Positions 1 through 12,031 of a stretch of DNA of 64,000 bases are shown here, one piece after another. A program made the position numbers and the translations under genes. Each line of letters opens with the position of its first letter. The stretch's first letter is position 1. Below the pieces are notes generated by a model. That model did no database searches, was not told where the DNA came from, and saw only the letters and a program-made list of their open reading frames with translations. This DNA comes from Arachis hypogaea (taxonomy: Eukaryota; Streptophyta; Magnoliopsida; Fabales; Fabaceae). The stretch lies in the NCBI RefSeq assembly GCF_003086295.3, contig NW_027255456.1, forward strand, positions 62,001-126,000. Direction: 5' to 3'.

Positions 1-430
1 GAAAACCCTAAAAAATCATAAAGGACCCCAAAAAATCCTAGAAAACCCAAAAAATCCCTAAAAACCGTAGAGAATCCTAAGAAACCCTAAAAAAAAACTA
101 AAAAATCCTAGAAAACCGTAAAAAATCCTAGAAAACCCTAAAAACCCTAGAAAATCATAAAAAAATCCTAGAAAACCATAAAAACCCCAAAAACTCTAGA
201 AAACCCTAAAAAATCATAAGAAACCATAAAAAACCTAGAAAACCCTAAAAAACGCTAAAAACCCAAAAAACCCATGAAAACCCTAGGAAACCCTAAAAGA
301 TACTAAAAATCCTATAAAACCCTAAGAAACCCTAAAATCCTAGAAAACCAAAGAAAACTTTAAAAACTCTAGAAAACCATAGAAACCCTAAAAGGCCCTA
401 GAAAACCTAGAAACCCTAAAAATTCCTAAA
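1..430 (-). repeat. Telomere-like satellite, partial A/C-rich block
   Basis: This is the right part of an A/C-rich block made of degenerate CCCTAAA-type motifs (AAAACCCTAAAAA, AAAATCCTAG). It matches the end of the A block that finishes at 4284, so the array continues to the left of the window. It ends at the motif CCTAAACTTTAGGG, where the strand polarity flips. It has no gene content. Confidence 0.9.
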
Positions 431-3400
431 CTTTAGGGTTTTTAGGGTTTTCAAGGGCTTTTTAGAGTCTTTATGATTTTTCTAGAGTTGTTAGTGTTTT
501 CTAGGATTTTGTAGAGCTATAGTTTTTACCGTTTTCTAGGGTTTTTAGGTATTTTTTGGGTTTTCTAGGATTTATAGGGTTTTTCAGAGTTTTTAGGGTT
601 TTCTAGGGTCTTCTAGGATTTTTAGACTTCTCTATGGTTTATTCTAGGATTTTTATTGTTTTCTAGGATTTTTAGGATTTTCTAGGGTTTTTATGATATT
701 TTAGGGTTTTCTAGGATTTTCGAGGGTTTTTAGGATTTTCTAGGGCTTTTTAGGAGTTTTTAGGGTTTTTAGCTGTTTTTTGGGTTTTCTATGTTTTTTT
801 TACGTTTTTTATGGTTTTCTACGATTTTTAGGATTTATTACGGTTTTCTAGGGTTTTTAGGGTTTTTTAGGCTTTTTAGGATTTTTTAGGGTTTTTTAGA
901 GTTTTCTAGGGTTTTAGGAATTTTTTTAGGATTTTCTTGCGTTTTTAGGATTTTTTAGGATTTTCTAGGCCTTTTTTTTTATTTTTTAGGGCTTTTTGGT
1001 TTTCTAGGGTTTTTTTTAGGGCTTTTTGTGTTTTTTACAGTTTTTTGGTGTTTTTAGGATTTTCTACTGTTTTTAGGGTTTTCTAGGGTTTTTTTCGGTT
1101 TTTAGGGTTTTGTAGGGTATTTTAGGGTTTTCTATGGTTTTTAGGATTTTTTAAGGCTTTCTAGAGGTTTTTTAGAATTTTATTTGGTTTTTAGGGTTTT
1201 CTAGGGTTTTTAGAATTTGTTAGGGTTTTCTAGGGTTTTTAGGATTTTGTAGGGTTTTTTGGATTTTTCTAGGGTTTTTTAGGTTTTTCTGAGGTTTTTA
1301 GGGTTTTTTTATTTTCTAGAGTTTTTAGGATTTTCTAGGGTTATCTACAGTTTTTTAGGGTTTTCTAGGATTTTTAGGGTTTTTAGGAGCTTTTTGAGTT
1401 TTTAGGATTTTTTAGTATTTTTACTGTTTTTTAGGGTTTTCTTGGATTTTCTAGATTCTTTTGGGGTTTTTAGGGTTTTTATGGATTTTTAGGGTTTTCT
1501 AGGGTTTTAAGGGTTTTTTATAGATTTCTAGTATTTTTAGGGTTTTCTAGAATTTTTTAGAGTTTTCAGGTTTCTAGGATTTTTTAGGGATTTTTTATGG
1601 TTTTTTAGGGATTTTATGATTTTCTTGGATTTCTAGGATTTTTTAGGGTTTTGTAGGGTTTTTTAGAGTTTTTAAGGTTTTTGAGGATTTTTTAGGGTTT
1701 TATTGGGATTTTATTGTTTTTTAGGATTTTCTATGGTTTTTAGGGTATTTTGGATTTTCTAGGGTTTTTTATGGTTTTTAGGTTTTTCTAGAATTTTCTT
1801 ATGGTTTTTAGGTTTTTTTTAGGGTTTTTAATGTTTTTAAGTGTTTTCTATGGTTCTTTTTAAGGTTTTTTACGGTTTTTTTTATTTTTAGGGTTTTCTA
1901 TGATTTTCTTAGAAAACCCTAAAAACCCTAAAACGGTAAAAAATCCTAGAAAACCCTAAAAACACTAGAAAACCTTAAAAACCCTAAAAAACTCTAAAAA
2001 CCGTTGCAAATCTTAAAAAATCCGAAAAATCCTAAAAAACCTTTAAAACCCTAAAAATCCTAGAAAATCCTAAAAAACCCTAAAAACCCTAAAAAACCCT
2101 AAAACACCCTAAATAACATAGAAAAAACCCTAGAAGTTCCTAAAATACCGTAAAAACTCTAGAAAACTTTAAAAACCCCTTAAAATCCTAGAAAACCCTA
2201 AAACACCATAAAACCACTAGAAAATCCTAAAAACCCTTAGAAAACTCAAAAAAAAACCCGAAAACCCAAGAAAACCCTAAAAACCATAAAAATCTAAAAA
2301 TCCTAGAAAACCCAAAAAAACTCCTCAAAAAATAAAAATCCTAAAAAGGAATAGAAAACCCTCAAAAACCCTAAAAAAGAATAGAAAACCCTAAAAAAAC
2401 GAAAAATCCCTAGACAATCCGAAAAAAGCTTGAACACCCTAAAAAACCCTAAAAAATCATAAAGGACCCCAAAAAATCCTAGAAAACCCAAAAAATCCCT
2501 AAAAACCGTAGAGAATCCTAAGAAACCCTAAAAAAAACTAAAAAACCCTAGAAAATCGTAAAAAATCCTAGAAAACCCTAAAAACCCTAGAAATCATAAA
2601 AAATCCTAGAAAACCATAAAAACCCCAAAAACTCTAGAAAACCCTAAAAAATCATAAGAACCATAAAAAACCCTAGAAAACCCTAAAAAACACTGAAAAC
2701 CCAAAAAAAACAAGAAAACCCTAGGAAACCCTAAAAGATACTAAAAATCCTATAAAACCCTAAGAAACCCTAAAATCCTAGAAAACCAAAGAAAACTTTA
2801 AAAACTCTAGAAAACCATAGAAACCCTAAAAGGCCCTAGAAAACCTAGAAACCCTAAAAATTCCTAAACTTTAGGGTTTTTAGGGTTTTCAAGGGCTTTT
2901 TAGAGTCTTTATGATTTTTCTAGAGTTGTTAGGGTTTTCTAGGGTTTTGTAGAGCTATTAGGGTTTTTACCGTTTTCTAGGGTTTTTAGGTATTTTTTGG
3001 GTTTTCTAGGATTTCTAGGGTTTTTCAGAGTTTTTAGGGTTTTTTAGGGTCTTCTAGGATTTTTAGACTTCTCTATGGTTTATTCTAGGATTTTTATTGT
3101 TTTCTAGGATTTTTAGGATTTTCTAGGGTTTTTATGGTATTTTAGGGTTTTATTGGGATTTTATTGTTTTTTAGGATTTTCTATGGTTTTTAGGGTATTT
3201 TGGATTTTCTAGGGTTTTATGGTTTTTAGGTTTTTTTTAGGGTTTTTACTGTTTTTAAGTGTTTTCTATGAGTTTTTTTTAAGGTTTTTACGGTTTTTTA
3301 TGATTTTTAGGATTTTCTATGATTTTCTTAGAAAACCCTAAAAACCCTAAAACGGTAAAAAATCCTAGAAAATCCTAAAAACACTAGAAAACGTTAAAAA

Positions 3401-4284
3401 CCCTAAAAAACTCTAAAAACCCTTGCAAATCTTAAAAAATCCGAAAAATCCTAGAAAACCTTTAAAACCTTAAAAATCTTAGAAAATCCTAAAAACCCTA
3501 AAAACCCTAAAAAAACCCTAAAACACCCTAAATAACATAGAAAACCCTAGAAGTTCCTAAAATACCGTAAAAACTCTAGAAAACTTTAAAAACCCCTTAA
3601 AATCCTAGAAAACCCTAAAAAACCCTAAAACCACTAGAAAATCCTAGAAACCCTTAGAAAACTAAAAAAAACCCGAAAACCCAAGAAAACCCTAAAAACC
3701 ATAAAAATCTAAAAATCCTAGAAAACCCAAAAAAACTCCTCAAAAAATAAAAAGCCTAAAAAGGAATAGAAAACCCTCAAAAACCCTAAAAAAGAATAGA
3801 AAACCCTAAAAAAACGAAAAATCCCTAGACAATCCAAAAAAAGCTTGAACACCCTAAAAAACCCTAAAAAATCATAAAGGACCCCAAAAAATCCTAGAAA
3901 ACCCAAAAAATCCCTAAAAACCGTAGAGAATCCTAAGAAACCCTAAAAAAACTAAAAAACCCTAGAAAACCGTAAAAAATCCTGGAAAACCCTAAAAACC
4001 CTAGAAAATCATAAAAAAATCCTAGAAAACCATAAAAACCCCAAAAACTCTAGAAAACCCTAAAAAATCATAAGAAACCATAAAAAACCTAGAAAACCCT
4101 AAAAAACGCTAAAAACCCAAAAAACCCATGAAAACCCTAGGAAACCCTAAAAGATACTAAAAATCCTATAAAACCCTAAGAAACCCTAAAATCCTAGAAA
4201 ACCAAAGAAAACTTTAAAAACTCTAGAAAACCATAGAAACCCTAAAAGGCCCTAGAAAACCTAGAAACCCTAAAAATTCCTAAA
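431..4284. repeat. Telomere-like higher-order repeat, copy 1 (~3.85 kb)
   Basis: The order is long T/G-rich block (431-1910), A/C-rich block A1 (1911-2868), short T/G-rich block (2869-3329), A/C-rich block A2 (3330-4284). The basic motif is a degenerate 9-10-mer (TAGGGTTTTT, CTAGGGTTTT and their complements). A1 and A2 are near-identical but carry diagnostic differences, such as CACTGAAAACCC in A1 against CGCTAAAAACCC in A2, and GAAAAAAGCTTG against CAAAAAAAGCTTG. Each A block normally has one HindIII site (AAGCTT) before GAACACCC. Long stop-free readings on the minus strand (FLGFF-type) are only translations of the repeat. Confidence 0.92.
1885..1925. other. Hairpin at T-to-A polarity switch (representative)
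   Basis: Perfect 16-bp arms TTTTTAGGGTTTTCTA and TAGAAAACCCTAAAAA flank a 9-nt loop (TGATTTTCT). By my reading the same perfect arms recur at 13 of the 18 T-to-A switches, whose A blocks start at 1911, 3330, 5729, 7178, 9622, 11074, 13518, 14890, 17436, 19855, 21958, 23347, 24781, 27185, 29265, 31944, 34723 and 36978. The other five (3330, 17436, 19855, 27185, 34723) carry one or two changes. The opposite switch (CCTAAACTTTAGG) is only a short imperfect palindrome. Confidence 0.85.
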
Positions 4285-7200
4285 CTTTAGGGTTTTTAGG
4301 GTTTTCAAGGGCTTTTTAGAGTCTTTATGATTTTTCTAGAGTTGTTAGTGTTTTCTAGGATTTTGTAGAGCTATTAGGGTTTTTACCGTTTTCTAGGGTT
4401 TTTAGGTATTTTTTGGGTTTTCTAGGATTTATAGGGTTTTTCAGAGTTTTTAGGGTTTTCTAGGGTCTTCTAGGATTTTTAGACTTCTCTATGGTTTATT
4501 CTAGGATTTTTATTGTTTTCTAGGATTTTTAGGATTTACTAGGGTTTTTATGATATTTTAGGGTTTTCTAGGATTTTCGAGGGTTTCTAGGATTTTCTAG
4601 GCCTTTTTAGGAGATTTTAGGGTTTTTAGGGGTTTTTTGGGTTTTCTATGTTTTTTTACGTTTTTTAGGGTTTTCTACGATTTTCAGGGTTTATTACGGT
4701 TTTCTAGGGTTTTTAGGGTTTTTTAGGCTTTTTAGGATTTTTTTTAGGGTTTTTTAGAGTTTTCTAGGGTTTTAGGAATTTTTTTAGGATTTTCTAGCGT
4801 TTTTAGGATTTTTTAGGATTTTCAAGGCCTTCTTTTTTATTTTTTAGGGCTTTTTGGTTTTCTCGGATTTTTTTAGGGCTTTTTGTGTTTTTTACAGTTT
4901 TTTGGTTTTTTAGGATTTTCTACTGTTTTTAGGGTTTTCTAGGGTTTTTTTTCGGTTTTTAGGGTTTTGTAGGGTATTTTAGGGTTTTCTGTGGTTTTTA
5001 GGATTTTTTAAGGCTTTCTAGAGGTTTTTTAGAATTTTCTTTGGTTTTTAGGGTTTTCTATGGTTTTTAGAATTTTTTAGGGTTTTCTAGGGTTTTTAGG
5101 ATTTCGTAGGGTTTTTTGGATTTTTCTAGGGTTTTTTAGGTTTTTCTGAGGTTTTTAGGGTTTTTTTATTTTCTAGGGTTTTTAGGATTTTCTAGGGTTA
5201 TCTACAGTTTTTTAGGGTTTTCTAGGATTTTTAGGGTTTTTAGGAGCTTTTTGAGTTTTTAGGATTTTTTAGTATTTTCACTGTTTTTTAGGGTTTTCTT
5301 GGATTTTCTAGATTCTTTTGGGGTTTTTAGGGTTTTTATGGATTTTTAGGGTTTTTTAGGGTTTTAAGGGTTTTTTATAGATTTCTAGTATTTTTAGAGT
5401 TTTCTAGAATTTTTTAGAGTTTTCAGGTTTCTAGGATTTTTTAGGGATTTTTTATGGTTTTTTAGGGATTTTATGATTTTCTCGGATTTCTAGGATTTTT
5501 TAGGGTTTTGTAGGGTTTTTTTTAGAGTTTTTTAAGGTTTTTGAGGATTTTTTAGGGTTTTATTGGGATTTTATTGTTTTTTAGGATTTTCTATGGTTTT
5601 TAGGGTATTTTGGATTTTCTAGGGTTTTTATGGTTTCTAGATTTTTCTAGAATTTTTTTTATGATTTTTAGGTTTTTTTTAGGGTTTTTACTGTTTTTTT
5701 TATTTTTAGGGTTTTCTATGATTTTCTTAGAAAACCCTAAAAACCCTAAAACGGTAAAAAATCCTAGAAAACCCTAAAAACACTAGAAAACCTTAAAAAC
5801 CCTAAAAAACTCTAAAAACCCTTGCAAATCTTAAAAAATCCGAAAAATCCTAAAAAACCTTTAAAACCCTAAAAATCCTAGAAAATCCTAAAAAACCCTA
5901 AAATCCCTAAAAAATCCTAAAACACCCTAAATAACATAGAAAACCCTAGAAGTTCCTAAAATACCGTAAAAACTCTAGAAAACTTTAAAAACCCCTTAAA
6001 ATCCTAGAAAACCCTAAAACACCCTAAAACCACTAGAAAATCCTAAAAACCCTTAGAAAACTCAAAAAAAAAACCCGAAAACCCAAGAAAACTCTAAAAA
6101 CCATAAAAATCTAAAAATCCTAGAAAACCCAAAAAAAACTCCTCAAAAAATAAAAATCCTAAAAAGGAATAGAAAACCCTCAAAAACCCTAAAAAAGAAT
6201 AGAAAACCCTAAAAAAAGGAAAAATCCCTAGACAATCCGAAAAAAGCTTGAACACCCTAAAAAACCCTAAAAAATCATAAAGGACCCCAAAAAATCCTAG
6301 AAAACCTAAAAAATCCCTAAAAACCGTAGAGAATTCTAAGAAACCCTAAAAAAAACTAAAAAACCCTAGAAAATCGTAAAAAATCCTAGAAAACCCTAAA
6401 AACCCTAGAAATCATAAAAAATCCTAGAAAACCATAAAAACCCCAAAAACTCTAGAAAACCCTAAAAAATCATAAGAACCATAAAAAAACCCTAGAAAAT
6501 CCTAAAAAACACTGAAAACAAAAAAAACAAGAAAACCCTAGGAAACCCTAAAAGATACTAAAAATCCTATAAAACCCTAAAAAACCCTAAAATCCTAGAA
6601 AACCAAAGAAAACTTTAAAAACTCTAGAAAACCATAGAAACCCTAAAAGGCCCTAGAAAACCTAGAAACCCTAAAAATTCCTAAACTTTAGGGTTTTTAG
6701 GGTTTTCAAGGGCTTTTTAGAGTCTTTATTATTTTTCTAGAGTTGTTAGGGTTTTCTAGGGTTTTGTAGAGCTATTAGGGTTTTTACAATTTTCTAGGGT
6801 TTTTAGGTATTTTTTGGGTTTTCTAGGATTTGTAGGGTTTTTCAGAGTTTTTAGGGTTTTTTAGGGTCTTCTAGGATTTTTAGACTTCTCTATGGTTTAT
6901 TCTAGGATTTTTATTGTTTTCTAGGATTTTTAGGATTTTCTAGGGTTTTTATGGTATTTTAGGGTTTTATTGGGATTTTATTGTTTTTTAGGATTTTCTA
7001 TGGTTTTTAGGCTATTTTGGATTTCCTAGGGTTTTTATGGTTTTTAGGTTTTTCTAGAATTTTCTTATGGTTTTTAGGTTTTTTTTAGGGTTTTTACTGT
7101 TTTTAAGTGTTTTCTATGGGTTTTTTTTAAGGTTTTTACGGTTTTTTATGATTTTTAGGGTTTTCTATGATTTTCTTAGAAAACCCTAAAAACCCTAAAA

Positions 7201-8135
7201 CGGTAAAAAATCCTAGAAAACCCTAAAAATACTAGAAAACGTTAAAAACCCTAAAAAACTCTAAAAACCCTTGCAAATCTTAAAAAATCCGAAAAATCCT
7301 AGAAAACCTTTAAAACCTTAAAAATCTTAGAAAATCTTAAAAAACCCTAAAAACCCTAAAAAACCCTAAAACACCCTAAATAACATAGAAAACCCTAGAA
7401 GTTCCTAAAATACCGTAAAAACTCTAGAAAACTTTAAAAACCCCTTAAAATCCTAGAAAACCCTAAAAAACCCTAAAACCACTAGAAAATCCTAGAAACC
7501 CTTAGAAAACTAAAAAAAAAACCCGAAAACCCAAGAAAACCCTAAAAACCATAAAAATCTAAAAATCCTAGAAAACCCAAAAAAACTCCTCAAAAATAAA
7601 AAGCCTAAAAAGGAATAGAAAACCCTCAAAAACCCTAAAAAAGAATAGAAAACCCTAAAAAAACGAAAAATCCCTAGACAATCCAAAAAAAGCTTGAACA
7701 CCCTAAAAAACCCTAAAAAATCATAAAGGACCCCAAAAAATCCTAGAAAACCCAAAAAATCCCTAAAAACCGTAGAGAATCCTAAGCAACTCTAAAAAAA
7801 ACTAAAAAACCCTAGAAAACCGTAAAAAATCCTGGAAAACCCTAAAAACCCTAGAAAATCATAAAAAAAATCCTAGAAAACCATAAAAACCCCAAAAACT
7901 CTAGAAAACCCTAAAAAATCATAAGAAACCATAAAAAACCTAGAAAACCCTAAAAAACGCTAAAAACCCAAAAAACCCATGAAAACCCTAGGAAACCCTA
8001 AAAGATACTAAAAATCCTATAAAACCCTAAGAAACCCTAAAATCCTAGAAAACCAAAGAAAACTTTAAAAACTCTAGAAAACCATAGAAACCCTAAAAGG
8101 CCCTAGAAAACCTAGAAACCCTAAAAATTCCTAAA
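4285..8135. repeat. Telomere-like higher-order repeat, copy 2 (~3.85 kb)
   Basis: It has the same four-block order as copy 1: long T 4285-5728, A1 5729-6685, short T 6686-7177, A2 7178-8135. Private variants are mostly single-base changes and one-base changes in A or T runs. The long T block matches the one at 8136 closely, including shared variants such as TTTTCAAGGCCTTC, so copies 2 and 3 appear to be the most recent pair. Confidence 0.92.
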
Positions 8136-11100
8136 CTTTAGGGTTTTTAGGGTTTTCAAGGGCTTTTTAGAGTCTTTATGATTTTTCTAGAGTTGTTAGT
8201 GTTTTCTAGGATTTTGTAGAGCTATTAGGGTTTTTACCGTTTTCTAGGGTTTTTAGGTATTTTTTGGGTTTTCTAGGATTTATAGGGTTTTTCAGAGTTT
8301 TTAGGGTTTTCTAGGGTCTTCTAGGATTTTTAGACTTCTCTATGGTTTATTCTAGGATTTTTATTGTTTTCTAGGATTTTTAGGATTTACTAGGGTTTTT
8401 ATGATATTTTAGGGTTTTCTAGGATTTTCGAGGGTTTCTAGGATTTTCTAGGCCTTTTTAGGAGATTTTAGGGTTTTTAGGGGTTTTTTGGGTTTTCTAT
8501 GTTTTTTTACGTTTTTTAGGGTTTTCTACGATTTTCAGGGTTTATTACGGTTTTCTAGGGTTTTTAGGGTTTTTTAGGCTTTTTAGGATTTTTTTTAGGG
8601 TTTTTTAGAGTTTTCTAGGGTTTTAGGAATTTTTTTAGGATTTTCTAGCGTTTTTAGGATTTTTTAGGATTTTCAAGGCCTTCTTTTTTATTTTTTAGGG
8701 CTTTTTGGTTTTCTCGGATTTTTTTAGGGCTTTTTGTGTTTTTTACAGTTTTTTGGTTTTTTAGGATTTTCTACTGTTTTTAGGGTTTTCTAGGGTTTTT
8801 TTTCGGTTTTTAGGGTTTTGTAGGGTATTTTAGGGTTTTCTATGGTTTTTAGGATTTTTTAAGGCTTTCTAGAGGTTTTTTAGAATTTTCTTTGGTTTTT
8901 AGGGTTTTCTATGGTTTTTAGAATTTTTTAGGGTTTTCTAGGGTTTTTAGGATTTCGTAGGGTTTTTTGGATTTTTCTAGGGTTTTTTAGGTTTTTCTGA
9001 GGTTTTTAGGGTTTTTTTTATTTTCTAGGGTTTTTAGGATTTTCTAGGGTTATCTACAGTTTTTTAGGGTTTTCTAGGATTTTTAGGGTTTTTAGGAGCT
9101 TTTTGAGTTTTTAGGATTTTTTAGTATTTTCACTGTTTTTTAGGGTTTTCTTGGATTTTCTAGATTCTTTTGGGGTTTTTAGGGTTTTTATGGATTTTTA
9201 GGGTTTTTTAGGGTTTTAAGGGTTTTTTATAGATTTCTAGTATTTTTAGAGTTTTCTAGAATTTTTTAGAGTTTTCAGGTTTCTAGGATTTTTTAGGGAT
9301 TTTTTATGGTTTTTTAGGGATTTTATGATTTTCTCGGATTTCTAGGATTTTTTAGGGTTTTGTAGGGTTTTTTTTAGAGTTTTTTAAGGTTTTTGAGGAT
9401 TTTTTAGGGTTTTATTGGGATTTTATTGTTTTTTAGGATTTTCTATGGTTTTTAGGGTATTTTGGATTTTCTAGGGTTTTTATGGTTTCTAGATTTTTCT
9501 AGAATTTTCTTATGATTTTTAGGTTTTTTTTAGGGTTTTTACTGTTTTTAAGTGTTTTCTTTGGTTTTTTTAAGGTTTTTTACGGTTTTTTTTTATTTTT
9601 AGGGTTTTCTATGATTTTCTTAGAAAACCCTAAAAACCCTAAAACGGTAAAAAATCCTAGAAAACCCTAAAAACACTAGAAAACCTTAAAAACCCTAAAA
9701 AACTCTAAAAACCCTTGCAAATCTTAAAAAATCCGAAAAATCCTAAAAAACCTTTAAAACCCTAAAAATCCTAGAAAATCCTAAAAAACCCTAAAAACCC
9801 TAAAAAACCCTAAAACACCCTAAATAACATAGAAAACCCTAGAAGTTCCTAAAATACCGTAAAAACTCTAGAAAACTTTAAAAACCCCTTAAAATCCTAG
9901 AAAACCCTAAAACACCCTAAACCACTAGAAAATCCTAAAAACCCTTAGAAAACTCAAAAAAAAAACCCGAAAACCCAAGAAAACTCTAAAAACCATAAAA
10001 ATCTAAAAATCCTAGAAAACCCAAAAAAAACTCCTCAAAAAATAAAAATCCTAAAAAGGAATAGAAAACCCTCAAAAACCCTAAAAAAGAATAGAAAACC
10101 CTAAAAAAAGGAAAAATCCCTAGACAATCCGAAAAAGGCTTGAACACCCTAAAAAACCCTAAAAAATCATAAAGGACCCCAAAAAATCCTAGAAAACCTA
10201 AAAAATCCCTAAAAACCGTAGAGAATCCTAAGAAACCCTAAAAAAAACTAAAAAACCCTAGAAAATCGTAAAAAATCCTAGAAAACCCTAAAAACCCTAG
10301 AAATCATAAAAAATCCTAGAAAACCATAAAAACCCCAAAAACTCTAGAAAACCCTAAAAAATCATAAGAACCATAAAAAAACCCTAGAAAATCCTAAAAA
10401 ACACTGAAAACAAAAAAAAAAAACAAGAAAACCCTAGGAAACCCTAAAAGATACTAAAAATCCTATAAAACCCTAAAAAACCCTAAAATCCTAGAACACC
10501 AAAGAAAACTTTAAAAACTCTAGAAAACCATAGAAACCCTAAAAGGCCCTAGAAAACCTAGAAACCCTAAAAATTCCTAAACTTTAGGGTTTTTAGGGTT
10601 TTCAAGGGCTTTTTAGAGTCTTTATGATTTTTCTAGAGTTGTTAGGGTTTTCTAGGGTTTTGTAGAGCTATTAGGGTTTTTACAATTTTCTAGGGTTTTT
10701 AGGTATTTTTTGGGTTTTCTAGGATTTGTAGGGTTTTTCAGAGTTTTTAGGGTTTTTTAGGGTCTTCTAGGATTTTTAGACTTCTCTATGGTTTATTCTA
10801 GGATTTTTATTGTTTTCTAGGATTTTTAGGATTTTCTAGGGTTTTTATGGTATTTTAGGGTTTTATTGGGATTTTATTGTTTTTTAGGATTTTCTATGGT
10901 TTTTAGGCTATTTTGGATTTCCTAGGGTTTTTATGGTTTTTAGGTTTTTCTAGAATTTTCTTATGGTTTTTAGGTTTTTTTTAGGGTTTTTACTGTTTTT
11001 AAGTGTTTTCTATGGGTTTTTTTTAAGGTTTTTACAGTTTTTTATGATTTTTAGGGTTTTCTATGATTTTCTTAGAAAACCCTAAAAACCCTAAAACGGT

Positions 11101-12031
11101 AAAAAATCCTAGAAAACCCTAAAAATACTAGAAAACGTTAAAAACCCTAAAAAACTCTAAAAACCCTTGCAAATCTTAAAAAATCCGAAAAATCCTAGAA
11201 AACCTTTAAAACCTTAAAAATCTTAGAAAATCTTAAAAAACCCTAAAAACCCTAAAAAACCCTAAAACACCCTAAATAACATAGAAAACCCTAGAAGTTC
11301 CTAAAATACCGTAAAAACTCTAGAAAACTTTAAAAACCCCTTAAAATCCTAGAAAACCCTAAAAAACCCTAAAACCACTAGAAAATCCTAGAAACCCTTA
11401 GAAAACTAAAAAAAAACCCGAAAACCCAAGAAAACCCTAAAAACCATAAAAATCTAAAAATCCTAGAAAACCCAAAAAAACTCCTCAAAAAATAAAAAGC
11501 CTAAAAAGGAATAGAAAACCCTCAAAAACCCTAAAAAAGAATAGAAAACCCTAAAAAAACGAAAAATCCCTAGACAATCCAAAAAAAGCTTGAACACCCT
11601 AAAAAACCCTAAAAAATCATAAAGGACCCCAAAAAATCCTAGAAAACCCAAAAAATCCCTAAAAACCGTAGAGAATCCTAAGAAACCCTAAAAAAAACTA
11701 AAAAACCCTAGAAAACCGTAAAAAATCCTGGAAAACCCTAAAAACCCTAGAAAATCATAAAAAAATCCTAGAAAACCATAAAAACCCCAAAAACTCTAGA
11801 AAACCCTAAAAAATCATAAGAAACCATAAAAAACCTAGAAAACCCTAAAAAATGCTGAAAACCCAAAAAAACCCATGAAATCCCTAGGAAACCCTAAAAG
11901 ATACTAAAAATCCTATAAAACCCTAAGAAACCCTAAAATCCTAGAAAACCAAAGAAAACTTTAAAAACTCTAGAAAACCACAGAAACCCTAAAAGGCCCT
12001 AGAAAACTTAGAAACCCTAAAAATTCCTAAA
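8136..12031. repeat. Telomere-like higher-order repeat, copy 3 (~3.9 kb)
   Basis: Blocks are long T 8136-9621, A1 9622-10581, short T 10582-11073, A2 11074-12031. The A1 block has lost the HindIII site (AGGCTT instead of AAGCTT near 10137), a useful copy-specific marker. Otherwise it is nearly identical to copy 2. Confidence 0.92.

Noticed and set aside
2303..2491. Recurrent ~62-codon minus-strand open frames (MGFLGFFGVL type) at 2303, 3718, 7510, 11463, 13829, 27441 and 32219
   Set aside because: They are translations of the A/C-rich repeat on its complementary strand. Their conservation follows from DNA-level homogenisation of the array, composition is almost only F, L, G, V and R, and no start context or family similarity is visible.
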